From positions 434,001 to 498,000 of the forward strand of contig SNVD02013895.1 in NCBI GenBank assembly GCA_013180625.2: a stretch of DNA of 64,000 bases, given 5' to 3'. Position numbers and translations under genes: made by a program. Every line of letters begins with the position of its first letter. Position 1 is the first letter of the stretch. The notes under the pieces are model-generated. The model was not told the origin of the DNA. It did not search any database and saw nothing but the letters and a program-made list of their open reading frames with translations. Source of the stretch: Boswellia sacra (Eukaryota > Streptophyta > Magnoliopsida > Sapindales > Burseraceae). Below are positions 44,671-55,602 of the stretch, in pieces.

Positions 44671-47600
44671 CTAAGATTCAGGGCTACATTGCTTGAAGAA
44701 CTCTTCCATTACATTATTTAATGCTGTGAACAGAGCAAGAGACTGATTCCTTCTACAACTTTCATAAATGTCTTCAGCAGGACATTCAATTTTGTGTTTT
44801 AGATCAGCCTCATTAAGCAGATGAGAGGTTTTATCTTCGCTATCTGATAAAGTAAAGCAATAGCCAGTTTGTACCAAACATATATAACAACTAAAAAAAC
44901 AGAGAGAGAAAGAGAAGAAACTACCTGTTGTTTCAAGAATGACTTGACCATTAGTCTTGTCATTGGTCTCATTGGCATCTCTTTGCACAAGTCCACCAGC
45001 AATTTTGACGTTAGGAATGTGAGAGATTTTTGACCAGTCTTGTCCTTTCTTCTTATTGTAGCATTCATTCAAAAAAGAACAATTATAGATGTCCAATTTC
45101 TGCAATTTTGGTGCCTTAAGAATGTTATCCGGCAAGGCCTCTAATTTCTTGCAATGTGCAATCTTCAATGAATGAAGACATGACATGATTGCAATATCTT
45201 CCCACTTACTCCATGCTTCCATATTCTTAAACTCGAGAGTTCTCAATTCTGGGAAGACAGTGCCTCTACCTACAGTTTCTTCACCAGAAAATTCCGCACC
45301 CACGCTTTTCACATTCTTCATATCTGATATAAAGAGCGATTCAAGAACTGGCAATTTCCCCAAAGGAGGCAATTTCTCAAGTTCAAGGCAAAATGATAAC
45401 TTCAAAACCGTCAACTTTAGCAGTGACTTCAATGGATCTAGAGACATAGATCTCCCTATATAGTACTGTACAGTTAATTCCTCTAAATTTGGAGGTGGTT
45501 TTAAGCCTTTAAAAATTTCTTCATCATCAACATGCGTCAATCCATCGAATCTTAAACCCAAACCGATGAGAACTTCCTTCTCTTCAAGACTTGCATCATT
45601 CACCTCTTTTCCATCATTCACATTTCCCAACCCAGTTATAGTAAGAAACCCTTTAAGATGCTTTAAGTTCGCCAAGTATTGCAGCCTAGATGCTCTCTTA
45701 TCATCCTTTTCATCATTCACAACGAATTTGGTTAATGTTTGAAGATTTGTTAATTTCTCAATTTCTTTTGGCACATAAATTAGAGGAGTCCCATGGTTTA
45801 TTAAATGCAAGAGGTTGATTAGTTTTCCTATCCCACATGGTAGATTTTGGAGACAATAACAATTACTAATATTCAACATCTGCAGATTATATAACTCAAA
45901 CAATGCCTCAGGCAATTCCTTTAAATCTTTATTATGAGACAAATTAAGGCACCTTAAATGTTTTAAATTTTTTATTCCTCTTGGAAGTTCTTCAATTGAA
46001 CAATCACTCAAATCTAATGTCCTTATACATGTCAGTTGCTCAAAAAATTTGGAACCTACTCCCATCTTCAACCCATGTTTAACAAGTCTCCACAAATTTT
46101 CTCTTTTGGAAACAAAGGTTGGAATTGAGTTCTCCATTATCTTCAAATGTCGAACTTTCTTGTAAGATAACTGGAGTTGAAACTCATTAGGACTACCAAC
46201 CTCTGTAGTGCAACATTCATTCTTTGCTAGAAACTGAGCAAATTCATGTATTACATCAGGCATCCTGCAACTTTTTATTCTGTTATCATGCCTCCTTTCA
46301 AAATTATGAAAGAAGTATCGTACAACTAAATTATCAAAGTACTCTTCACCGACATTTTCCATATCTTCCCTTCCTTCTACTTTAAGATAGCCTTGGATCA
46401 TCCATAAATTTATTAATTTACCTTTTTCTATCTTGTAGTTTTTTGGAAAGAGAGCACAATAGGAAAAACATTTTCTCAATTTAGTGGGTAAATCATAATA
46501 GCTCAATAATAAAGACAAGATAATCCCTCTTTCTCTATATTCTAATTCCCATAACTTACTATCTGAGACTCTTTTCCACTCTTCAACTGTTGTTTTTAAT
46601 CTTAAGAGACCTCCGAGAATCTTTATGGTGAAAGGCAAGCCATTGCACTTGCTTACAATTGTTCGACCAATTCCTTCTAATTCACGATTACACTCCTCAT
46701 TATTACTTGTAGGAAATGCAACTTGACTAAACAGTGACCAACAATCTTCCCCAGACAATCTCCCTAGTGAGATCACGCTGGTGGGTCCTAACATTTTCGT
46801 TGTATTTTGTTTATGTATTGTCACCAAAATTCTACTACTTTCATGACTGTACTCGAGAAAACACCTCATTTTTTTCCAACTTTTAGGAGTTTTTAACCAC
46901 ACATCATCTAGGACAAGAAGAATCTTCGATTGGCTAATGTATTCCTTAATCAAATCAAACAAAGTTTCAAATTTAGCTAGTTTTGGTGCCATAACATTAA
47001 AATGTTTAAGAACTGCTTTGGCAATGCTAATCGCATCAAAAATATCACTGGCCTGCACCCATATTTTATGATCAAAATGGGTGCGCACTTCCTCAGTGTT
47101 AAAAACTTGTTGAGCTAGAGTGGTCTTTCCACTTCCTCTCATCCCTACGATAGAAATGACAGGAAAGATTGGTATTTGACAACTCTCATTCAGCAACAAG
47201 TTTAACAATTCATTCTTATCCTTATCTCTTCCCCAAATGCTAACCTCTGGTAAATCAATAGCAGAGGTAGTAATTTGTTCTTGTGGTTCTTCAGTTTCAG
47301 TCAGGCTAAACCTATACTTATCTTTCTCTGAAGCAATAACATCTAGTTTTCTACTTAGATTTTTAATCTTGACAGCAATTTCACTTCGCAAAACAACTTG
47401 CCTACAACAAGAGAGATGGTAAGGGATGGGGAAACTTACCTTTCTTGAAGGCCTGGATGTATTTGCATCCCCAGTTTTGCTGATGGTTGCGGTCCACTCA
47501 TCCAATACATCCTCTATGTCAAAGAATGTGTTTTTGACCTTGTCTAGCCATTCTCTCACATCGTACTCTTTCAACTGTCTGGTCTCCGCATCTCTAAGCA

Positions 47601-47727
47601 CAACTTGAATGTCATGCAATTTGGTGGTCAGCTGTTGCAGTATTTCTTCATCAACACCTTGCAACTGTCCATCATTTTTTGCTGAATCCAGTTTCTCCAA
47701 GATTGTGGAGACAAGTGCTTCAGCCAT
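44671..47727 (-). CDS. CNL-4: divergent CC-NB-ARC-LRR protein with C-terminal extension
   Basis: The open frame of 1018 residues starts at MAEALVST. The coiled coil (~1-140) carries DIEDVLDEW; the NB-ARC has GRDKDK ~170, P-loop GMRGSGKTT ~195-203, kinase-2 LLVLDDVW ~270-277; LRRs follow from ~560 to ~900. Several switch motifs are unusual: RNBS-B reads ILVTIHKQN instead of TTR, GLPLA reads GLPFT, and MHD reads MPD (~488-490). After the LRR an extension of about 110 residues contains a hydrophobic stretch that coincides with a predicted 81-nt in-frame intron (44844-44924). Spliced, the protein would have 991 residues. It is only distantly related to CNL-1/2/3 and on the opposite strand. The ATPase core is intact, but signalling behaviour is uncertain. 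Confidence 0.9.
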   Translation of the reverse strand: MAEALVSTILEKLDSAKNDGQLQGVDEEILQQLTTKLHDIQVVLRDAETRQLKEYDVREWLDKVKNTFFDIEDVLDEWTATISKTGDANTSRPSRKVSFPIPYHLSCCRQVVLRSEIAVKIKNLSRKLDVIASEKDKYRFSLTETEEPQEQITTSAIDLPEVSIWGRDKDKNELLNLLLNESCQIPIFPVISIVGMRGSGKTTLAQQVFNTEEVRTHFDHKIWVQASDIFDAISIAKAVLKHFNVMAPKLAKFETLFDLIKEYISQSKILLVLDDVWLKTPKSWKKMRCFLEYSHESSRILVTIHKQNTTKMLGPTSVISLGRLSGEDCWSLFSQVAFPTSNNEECNRELEGIGRTIVSKCNGLPFTIKILGGLLRLKTTVEEWKRVSDSKLWELEYRERGIILSLLLSYYDLPTKLRKCFSYCALFPKNYKIEKGKLINLWMIQGYLKVEGREDMENVGEEYFDNLVVRYFFHNFERRHDNRIKSCRMPDVIHEFAQFLAKNECCTTEVGSPNEFQLQLSYKKVRHLKIMENSIPTFVSKRENLWRLVKHGLKMGVGSKFFEQLTCIRTLDLSDCSIEELPRGIKNLKHLRCLNLSHNKDLKELPEALFELYNLQMLNISNCYCLQNLPCGIGKLINLLHLINHGTPLIYVPKEIEKLTNLQTLTKFVVNDEKDDKRASRLQYLANLKHLKGFLTITGLGNVNDGKEVNDASLEEKEVLIGLGLRFDGLTHVDDEEIFKGLKPPPNLEELTVQYYIGRSMSLDPLKSLLKLTVLKLSFCLELEKLPPLGKLPVLESLFISDMKNVKSVGAEFSGEETVGRGTVFPELRTLEFKNMEAWSKWEDIAIMSCLHSLKIAHCKKLEALPDNILKAPKLQKLDIYNCSFLNECYNKKKGQDWSKISHIPNVKIAGGLVQRDANETNDKTNGQVILETTGSFFSFSLCFFSCYICLVQTGYCFTLSDSEDKTSHLLNEADLKHKIECPAEDIYESCRRNQSLALFTALNNVMEEFFKQCSPES
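44844..44924 (-). other. Possible in-frame intron of CNL-4
   Basis: On the minus strand AACAG/GTAGTTTCTTC forms a donor and a pyrimidine-rich stretch ending TTTATCAG/ATAG forms an acceptor. The 81 nt are divisible by three and contain no stop in frame. Splicing would replace a hydrophobic, cysteine- and phenylalanine-rich segment by a direct ETT-DSED join. Prediction only. Confidence 0.5.
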
Positions 47728-49130
47728 GGTTGAAGAAGACTATTGATTATAGAAATTAAGCTGAAATACTGTGAAATATTTGGAAGGAGTGCTTATTACC
47801 TTGTGATAACGCTAGCCCTTTATATGAAATCACTCACTGTGACAGCTTAAAGCAAATGCAACACTTGTTTTGTCTTTGATACTAGTTAAGGATGGAGTGT
47901 TCTTCAAGAAATTCTCCTGTTTCCTTATTCTTTTCTTTCTGCAAAATTTTGCGTTGATGCTAGTTAAGGCATATATGTACGTAGCACGCCAATCACAAAT
48001 TATCGCTACCTAAGTATGATAATCATAAGATGAACGAACGCTTCTTGTTAATCCATTGTGGGTTGGAATTGATGTGGGCTGGTGGTTTTGTATTTTTGGG
48101 CCTAGTCCACGAGACGGGATGGACCTTATGTCCTCCAGGGTAGCCCAAGATTCTAACATCATGTCGATGACAAATCCTCAGTGAAGTGGGTCTAAAGCCT
48201 CTGGCCCCTAATTCTTGGGCTTGCATGTGGCTACTAGTAATGAGAGGATTGATTGCTGTCACTCTCCAGAGTTTTGTTATTCAGGCCCATTAAATCTCTT
48301 TCTCAACCCCGTTTTATGGTTATATTTTAGATGATATTATAAGTACTCTGTACTCTTGGTATTACAATTTACAAATATATTTACTGTAGAATTTTTTATC
48401 TTCTTCCTACTTTTACGTTTTCTTTGCCCTTATTCATTTTAAGCAACCATTTTTTTTTGGCATGATCAATTAAAAGATATGTAGGATTTCATATAATAAA
48501 ATTACATTTTTAAAAAAGGAGTAGTTTTGATAGTATCTATAATATATTTAGATTAGGGGCTTCAAAAGAGATATTCAAGGCTTAAATAACAGCACTCCAG
48601 TTTTAAATGGTAGACCAAAATGAAAATTGTGTTGTGGTCATGAGATGTCTGATAATTAACTTCCAACGCGTGCGAAGGAAAATAAGGCAGGTGGCATTGC
48701 TTGTTTATTGAGTAAATGTTCTCCTATGAACAGCAATATAAAAGCAAAATTGTTCCCTTACAATTTGGTTTTGGAATTTTCTTGTTGCGTTTCCAATTAT
48801 ATGCGTGGTAGATTATCTACTACTCAATTCAGATTCTTATGTTGTTGATATGCACTTAAAGCTTTTCTGTAAAGAGGTTTACTTGGTCTATCACAGAGAA
48901 AATAAAAAAAAAATAAAAGTAACGATTTCATGTATGCAAAGGAAAGAATATGTGAACTTGTAGAACACTAGGTACATCAAGTGGCATCAAAGTAAAGAAT
49001 CTTCGTTGGCTTATTCTATGTGCCGTAAATATCGAATAGACGGCAGAATTTTCTACCACAACACAAACACCTACCCAGTTGATATCAAATTAATTTCTCA
49101 TCTTCCTTTGATCAGTTACCATCTCTCAAT
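47728..49130. promoter_or_regulatory. Shared head-to-head promoter region of CNL-4 and CNL-5
   Basis: CNL-4 and CNL-5 start 1403 bp apart and diverge. A TATA box for CNL-4 (minus-strand TATAAA, 47819-47824) lies about 92 bases from its start. On the plus strand the CNL-5 side is colinear with the CNL-7 upstream region (GTAAAGAATCTTCGTT at ~48992 and ~61592), but the TATA position reads GTAAATATCG (~49024), a weakened form of CTATAAATATTG. 48020-48290 holds somewhat less AT-rich sequence with no recognisable gene. Confidence 0.5.
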
Positions 49131-50519
49131 ATGGCTGAAGCTCTTGTTTCCATAATCATGGAGCAACTGGCTTCAATCATTCAATTAGACAAAGGGGTGA
49201 AGCTAGTGAGGGGAGTTGATGACCAAGTCCAGAAGCTCACCAGCAATTTCCAGAGCATTGAAGCTGTGCTTGAAGATGCAGAGAGAAAACAAGTCAAGGA
49301 TGTTGCTGTGAGAGATTGGCTGGATCTGCTTAAACACACATCTTATGACATACATGATGTGTTGGATGAGTGGAAAACATCAATTGGGAAATTGCAAATG
49401 AAGGCTTCTGAACCTTGGAGAAAGGTATCTTCCTTCATCCCTTGTAATGGCTTTTGTAGTAGATCAGTCATGCATCATGATTTTGCTCAAAAGCTAAAAG
49501 ATCTGAATGGAAAACTGGATGTTATACTTGCTAGGGAAAAAAATGAGTTTAAATTTAGTTTGAGTGCAAGGGGCACCGTAGAACTAAAACAACCAGTGAA
49601 TATATCGATTAATGATTATGTTTATAATGTAACAAACATTCATGGAAGAGATCATGAAAAGGATACTTTACTAATGGTGCTATTGAATGAGAATAGTCAA
49701 GCACCAGCCATCCCTATCATTTCTATAGTAGGGACTAGAGGAATTGGTAAGACTACTCTTGCTCGACTAGCTTCTAATGATGATAAAGTGAACACCCATT
49801 TTGACAAAAAAATATGGGTGTGTGTCTCTAAACCTTTCAATGAGATTAGGATTGTCAAAGAGATATTCAAATTGGTTGTAGGTGATGCGTCAAAACTAGA
49901 TCAATTAAAAACTATGTTGGAAGAGATAAGTGACTCTCTTATAAGAAAGAAGTTTCTTCTTGTACTAGATGATGTTTGGTGTGAAGATCCCTTTGATTGA
50001 GGACAACTGAAAGATTCATTTAAGTTAGCTTCTCCAAGAAGTAGAATTTTGGTGACCACACGTAACAGAAATTTTGCAAATAGCCTAGGAACCACAGAAG
50101 CCAACATGATCTCACTAGGATTATTGTCTGAGAAGGAATCTTGGTCATTATTTAGTCAAATTGCATTTTTTAATAGACAAGCTAATGAAAAAGAAGAATT
50201 GGAGGATGTTGGTAGAAAATTTTAGAAAAGTGTAAGGGTTTGCCTCTTGCTATAAAAGTAATAGGCAGTCTTTTGTGTTTTAAGAACAGCTTCAAAGAAT
50301 GGCAAAGTGTCTTAGATAGTGAGATATAGGAACTAAAAGAGGAAAAAAGAGGGATTTTTCCACTTACTATTGAGCTATTATGATTTGCCTTCCCCATTAA
50401 GAAATTGCTTGTCATATTGTGCTATTTTTCCAAAAAATTCAAACATAGAAAAAGAAAGATTAATTGAGTTATGGATGGCTGAAAGTTATCTTAAGGAAGA
50501 TCAAACCAAAGATTTGGAG
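49131..50519 (+). pseudogene. CNL-5: truncated CC-NB-ARC pseudogene
   Basis: From MAEALVS at 49131 the frame is open for 289 codons: coiled coil with DIHDVLDEW, HGRDHEKD ~174, P-loop GTRGIGKTT ~203-211 and kinase-2 LLVLDDVW ~278. The codon after FD is TGA at 49998-50000 where the paralogues have TGG. Further lesions follow: a one-base deletion with TAG at 50223-50225, TAG for TGG at 50327-50329, and a two-base deletion near 50364. Homology ends abruptly at GATTTGGAG (50519), within the helical region before MHD, where a hAT-like element begins. The MHD and LRR parts are absent. Closest in style to CNL-7. Confidence 0.9.
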
Positions 50520-51054
50520 TAGAGATGACAATTTTCCCTGGTTGGGCCGGGTACCTGAATTTTACCCGCACGGTCCGGTCGGAGAACAGCCCGGATTTCT
50601 AAAGATTAGGCCCGGGTGCGGGGCTGCTAAATGCACACAGGCCCGGATGCAGTGCGGGGGCCGGATTGCTGAGGAACCTGCACAGCCCAATCTTTTTTTT
50701 TAAATTTTGTATTACAAAATGTGTATGAGGAGACTTGAACCTGTGCCCTGATACTTGAATTCTTGGTGGTTGACCACCAAGCTACTCACCTTTTTACGTT
50801 ATATTTTGTACAAAATTTTATAATATCAATTTCCTTATATATATAATTAAAAGTAGTAAACTAACGGAGCTGGGATTTGAACCTTGGCCACCAAAAGCCA
50901 TTCCACACCCTTTGCCAACAGTGTTAGCCACGTCCTTTATCCAAGTTCTAGAACATTACGCTATTTTACTCTATTCAAAGTGTAGAAAAATTAAAAAAAA
51001 TAAAAGCGGAGATTTTTTTGGGTTTTTTTCCGGGTGCGGGTGCAATCATCTCAA
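50520..51054. mobile_element. hAT-like non-autonomous element ending CNL-5
   Basis: The left end TAGAGATGACAATTTT, followed by GC-rich GGGCCGGGTACC text, and the inverse of the right end, TTGAGATGATTGCACCC, look like terminal repeats of the common plant TAGGGATGGCAA-type hAT MITEs. GC-rich ends flank an AT-rich core. No 8-bp target duplication is found and CNL coding sequence does not resume afterwards, so the right side has been rearranged. The open frame at 50464-50703 only bridges CNL-5 into the element. Confidence 0.55.
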
Positions 51055-52590
51055 CACCCGCAAATACCCTAAAAGCAAGTTAGAAAAATCTGACCTGTGC
51101 TATGAGAGGCACGCGTAAGTCCTAAAGCCAAAGAGTCCTCCCCTTCGTGCGGGTAAAAGATGGTCCTCAAGGGCTCCAAGATACAACCCAATAGCTCTTA
51201 GCCACTCTCCTCGATGAGCATGATCACTGGAAGAATATGAACCAGTCTTACAAGTCGTAGTTGCAAAATTATAGAATTTTGGAATTGAAAATAGGGGAGT
51301 GATGGCTTTGATGATTAGTCTCTAAAAATTGAGCCTAAAAACCTCCTTATATACTAGTGTCCTAGACATTGTAACCTATATGATTAATAATGTAACTCCG
51401 ATAACATAATGTGCTTATAAATTATGTAACCTACAAATGAAATTAAACTTTGTAACTCATGCAATAAATTTTATAACTCCTGTACAATTAGGTTTTATAA
51501 CTCATAAAATTGAAAACCCTTTTTTATTCCAACACAATCAATATTATAATAATTTATAAGACAAATATTAGTGTGCATCGAAGTTTATGACGTGGGATTT
51601 ACTGTCTCGTATACATTGATTAACATACTAGACTAGGCTGCAAATTAGGCCACATTATATTACCAACATGGAGTCAACACGATGATTAACATATAAGCCC
51701 AAGTTTGAGCCACTGTCTAGTGTCAACGTTATCATAATTATTGTCTGTACTCCGTTGCCATAATGAAAATTGCATGTTAATTAGGTACTTAATATCATTA
51801 ATTTTTACTTCTGACTCGGAGGATTGTAAGTTTTAAGAAATGCTTATCTATAAATAAATATCCATTTCAGAAAATGATTAACTAACTTTCTGCAACCATT
51901 AGAATGTCTAATTTTATACAAACGAATAGATGGAGTTTAAGAGATGATGATTAGCAATCAAAGCCAAAAAAACCGTTCATTACACTAATTTTCTTCTTGG
52001 ACTTTGCACTAGAATATTGCTTTATGTTGATATGCGATTAATTTTTTTCTGCAAAAGCATAGTTTTTTCCTGCTGTCTTGGTCAATTAAAATTATAACCA
52101 GAAATCGTAATATGACAACTTAGAACTTTTAAAAAAAATGTCACCACATAACAATTGGGTACTCCTTTTTTTTATTTTATTTGATGGTTTTGAAGACTTG
52201 CGATGTACTTTTGACAATTTAACATGCAACCTGTGACAAGGAATAAAGTATAAAGCAAAAGCTAGTTTGTTCTTTGAGTTATTAATGTGTTCAACGTACA
52301 GCAATGATTAAAAGCAGAATTCTTTGCTTACAATTTGCTTTCAGAACTTACATTTAGGTTTTTCGATTATATATGCATGTAGTCTACTCTTTCATTGCAT
52401 CAGATTTATGCTTTGCATTGATGTACAATCACATTCTTTCAGCAAAATGGCCACCTCCAGCTTTAAACCTAGAAGAGATTTTAATTTATACAGTTTTATA
52501 AGTGAGCTGTGTGAAGTATATATAGGTTAAAGAGACATATAAAGTATAAGAACAATATTTTTGAGTATATATACGGAGGAAAGAATATGT
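51055..52590. other. Intergenic sequence without recognised genes
   Basis: 51090-51260 is relatively GC-rich but not recognised. 51360-51520 has several short GTAACT(C/T)-type repeats. 51620-51720 carries flank-module words (CCAACATGGA, ACATATAAGCCCAAG). From about 52310 the sequence resembles the distal upstream regions at 48755 and 61235 (ACAATT(T/C)G, then CATCAGATT(T/C)). Nothing coding is supported. Confidence 0.4.
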
Positions 52591-52753
52591 GAATTCCTTG
52601 GAAAACACTGCATACGTTAAGTAGCATCAAAGTAACTAAAATTCTGATTTGAATTATGGACCAAGTAAAGAATTTATGTTTGGTTTATTCTATTCTATTT
52701 TATGTGCTATACAAATCAAAATGGATGGTAGCGTTATCTACCGCAACTCAAAT
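52591..52753 (+). promoter_or_regulatory. Promoter of a lost CNL, cut by the LTR
   Basis: GGAAAACACTGCATACGTTAAGTAGCATCAAAG-type text and the TTATCTACCGCAACTCAAA end (52733-52752) match the CNL-7 promoter (61528-61655) and CNL-5 promoter (48960-49072). The homology continues only at 55414, beyond the inserted LTR. The TATA position (GCTATACAAATC) is degenerate. Confidence 0.6.
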
Positions 52754-55413
52754 TGTGACATACTGATTTGTAAGTGCGCCCATCCAATATTTGCTTGTAA
52801 GTGTATTATTGGTGTTATTAATTATTTGTATGCATGGTAGTGACATGTTAAGAGATATAAGTTGAGAGGACGACTTTATTGGACACTGGGCAACTTGGGG
52901 AATTTAAATTCTACATAAGAGGATATTTACATGAGAGGAGGGATTGAGAGAGTTCTAAGACCATTTATCATTTGGCTCTTGCTCTCAACCTCCAGCTCTC
53001 ATTTCTCCCTATAGCTTTGCCAAAAAATTAAGGGAAAAGAAGGCCAAAATAGGCAGGGAAGAGGTAGGACTTAATTCCTTCTTCAATTTCCTGTATTTTT
53101 CCATGAAGTTTTGAATGAAATTAGTGTGTTATCGCATGAGTTATGGTATTTTTGTGTTGTCCATAACCTGAAACTTATTAGCAAACATAATTTATGATGA
53201 ATTATGAAAGATCTAAGAAGATGCAATGGTGATAGGAAGTTAGAAATTGTGTTGAGTTTAAAATATTGCAGGGTTCTATACTAAGCAGCCTTGAGTTAAA
53301 AAATTCTTAGAAATTCTAAGGTCATCTTTTGGTTCTAAAATTTTTAAAATAAAACTAGACATGTCTAGGATTATGTAGAATTTTGAATCACCTAAAAATT
53401 TTAATTGTGTGATTTATGGTGGATTTTTGAAGTTTCTGGAATGGAATTGGACTTCCCCTGTTTTGAAACAGGGTATGTGAAGCAAATTTGATTTGAGCGA
53501 CTTATCCTCGTAAGAACTCTGATTTTTGGTGTGTGAGGCCTAAAATATGTTTTCCTTTAAACTAGAAATTTTCATGGTTTTTGGATCTTTGTAGGAACTT
53601 TTATGATTTTTCAAAATTGAGTTTGAAAAATTGAGACTTATAACTTTTAGAACAGAGCAAACAAAATAAATTGCTTTTGACTGACCTAAATTCATTAAAA
53701 AGTTGTGATCTTTTAGTGAAATCATTTTTTGATGTGTCTTTTATTAGATGGGAAATCCTTGTAAAAATTTGATCATTGTTGAGGTTTATATAAATTTTCA
53801 AAGCTGGACTGCTTAGTTGGAGAGGCCATTAGGCAGGAATTGAAAGTATGTCAAATTAAGTGATTTCAAAGGGCATATGCTCCCATTTTGTTCTGATAAT
53901 TTGTATGGGATGTGTTATATGTGTGTATATGTGATCCATAAATTTATGTAGATTTTTGAATAGGCATTAACTTCCTAAAAATCATCCAATTGAATTTGTG
54001 TAAAGTTGAGTTAGTGAGAGGAATTGTAATCCGCTATTGAATGATAATCCTTAAAGGAATTTGTCATAGTTTCTAGGTGGAATTAAGGACTCTACAGTGA
54101 AAATTTGATCAAATAAGCTAAACTTATTCTTATGTGGTATTTATGCAATGTGATTTTGTTAATGACTGTGTTATGGGATTGGAATGTAAATTCATGAATT
54201 GAATGTGAGGTTTTGTGATGAATGAGAAGCTTAACTTAGAGCTTCATTTATGAGATTGAAATGTGAATGTGATATATGAAGGCATGAATTGAACTGTGAA
54301 ATGTTATGAAAGTGATTGGCATGCCAAAACCTTGGGACACTGAATGCTCATTGCATGATTGTGCATGGGAGACGCCCCTTGAAATTGTGTGGGGGCCACC
54401 TATTGAAGGTTATGGGAACCACGAAGTGCCACAAACAATTCAAAGTGCCACATACCAAAGTACCATATGCTAATATATAATCGATTGAATAAGGGGAGGT
54501 CCGAACCATGTGTTTCCTTGCGTAGAATTCGGTAGCATAGCCCTGGTATCACCCGAATTGTTTGACTAGCCTTAAACTTATGATAATATGTGATAAATGT
54601 GCCCCTAAGATTATATGGAAATGAAATATGAGCATATGTATATGTGTGATAAGAATGGCCTATGAAAGGCATATATGAAGTGAATTAAGTGTATGTGTGT
54701 ATGTGAGTAATGGAAATGGCCTGAAAAAGGCATGTATGAAATGAAATTAGTAAAGTTGTGAATGTGCAAATGATGAAAATGAGCTAAGCATGATAGGCCA
54801 TCATAGGCACGCAAGTAATATTGCGCAGGAGCGCCACCTTAACCGACCTAAAACATTTTGGACAGAGAGTTGGCGTAGGCGCACAACCCCTTTGGCGTAG
54901 GAGCACCACTTTGAAATTCTGAAAACCTTAGGAACCAAAGACTTGGCATCGCTACGATTTCTCTCGCAAAGGAGCACCACTTTTGAAACATGAGCAGTGT
55001 TTTTTAAATTCTGTAATAAGTAATTTGTCACTTGTATGACAAGTAATGAATAATAGCTACTCTTGTATTTGAATTTCTGTCCATTAACCATTGTTATTGC
55101 CTTCACTTAGCTTATTGAGTGATTACTCATTAGTTTGTTGTGTGTCTCAGGTGATCGTTAGGGTGATATACGATGAAGGGTTTTGGCATAGCGACGACAG
55201 AGTTCCCTTGGTAACCAAAGATCGCTGCAACATCATTTTTGTATCATTCTTTGTTTATGTATTTTTGAATATTGTGTATGTAATAAATTCTATGGTTGTG
55301 GATTGGAACTCTAGTTTCTTGAACAATTAGTTTTTGTTATAAAACATGGAGTTCATTGTTTGGATTGACTGTTTGTAGTTACACTCTGAATCTTTAGAAA
55401 TCGGGATGTGACA
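52754..55413 (+). mobile_element. Probable solo LTR (gypsy-like) in a CNL 5' region
   Basis: The 2660-bp sequence starts TGTGACAT and ends GGGATGTGACA. It is flanked by CAAAT (52749-52753) and CAAAC (55414-55418), a near-perfect 5-bp duplication. It interrupts a region that is continuous in CNL-5 and CNL-7 (CTACCAC, then ACACAAACACC). No gag or pol coding is present. The interior has several short open frames without domains. The ends suit a long plant gypsy LTR, but no second LTR is in the window, so identification rests on the termini and the split homology. Confidence 0.65.
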
Positions 55414-55602
55414 CAAACACTTGCACACCAGATAACAAATTTCTCATCTTCCTTTCATCAATCACCATCTTGGAGTATGGCTAAGATTCTTGTTTTAGTT
55501 ATCTTGGAGGAATTGGCTTCAATCAATCGTCAACGTATACGCGAAAAGATGAAGCAAGACTTTCATCACATTACATCACACCTTGCCACCATGCATGATT
55601 GA
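55414..55602 (+). pseudogene. CNL-6 stub: 5'UTR and first 41 codons
   Basis: ACAAATTTCTCATCTTCCTT (55435 on) is CNL-type 5'UTR text, and the ATG at 55477 opens MAKILVLVILEELASINRQ, clearly the CNL N-terminal helix (compare MAEALVSIIMEQLASI in CNL-5). Homology is lost after about 25-30 codons and a stop occurs at 55600-55602. The rest of the gene is absent; the following DNA is unrelated. Non-functional remnant. Confidence 0.8.

Noticed and set aside
50740..50910. tRNA-like words (GAACCTGTGCCC, ATTTGAACCTTGGCC) considered as tRNA or SINE promoters
   Set aside because: No matching A box or cloverleaf arms could be found; they are inside the hAT-like insertion.
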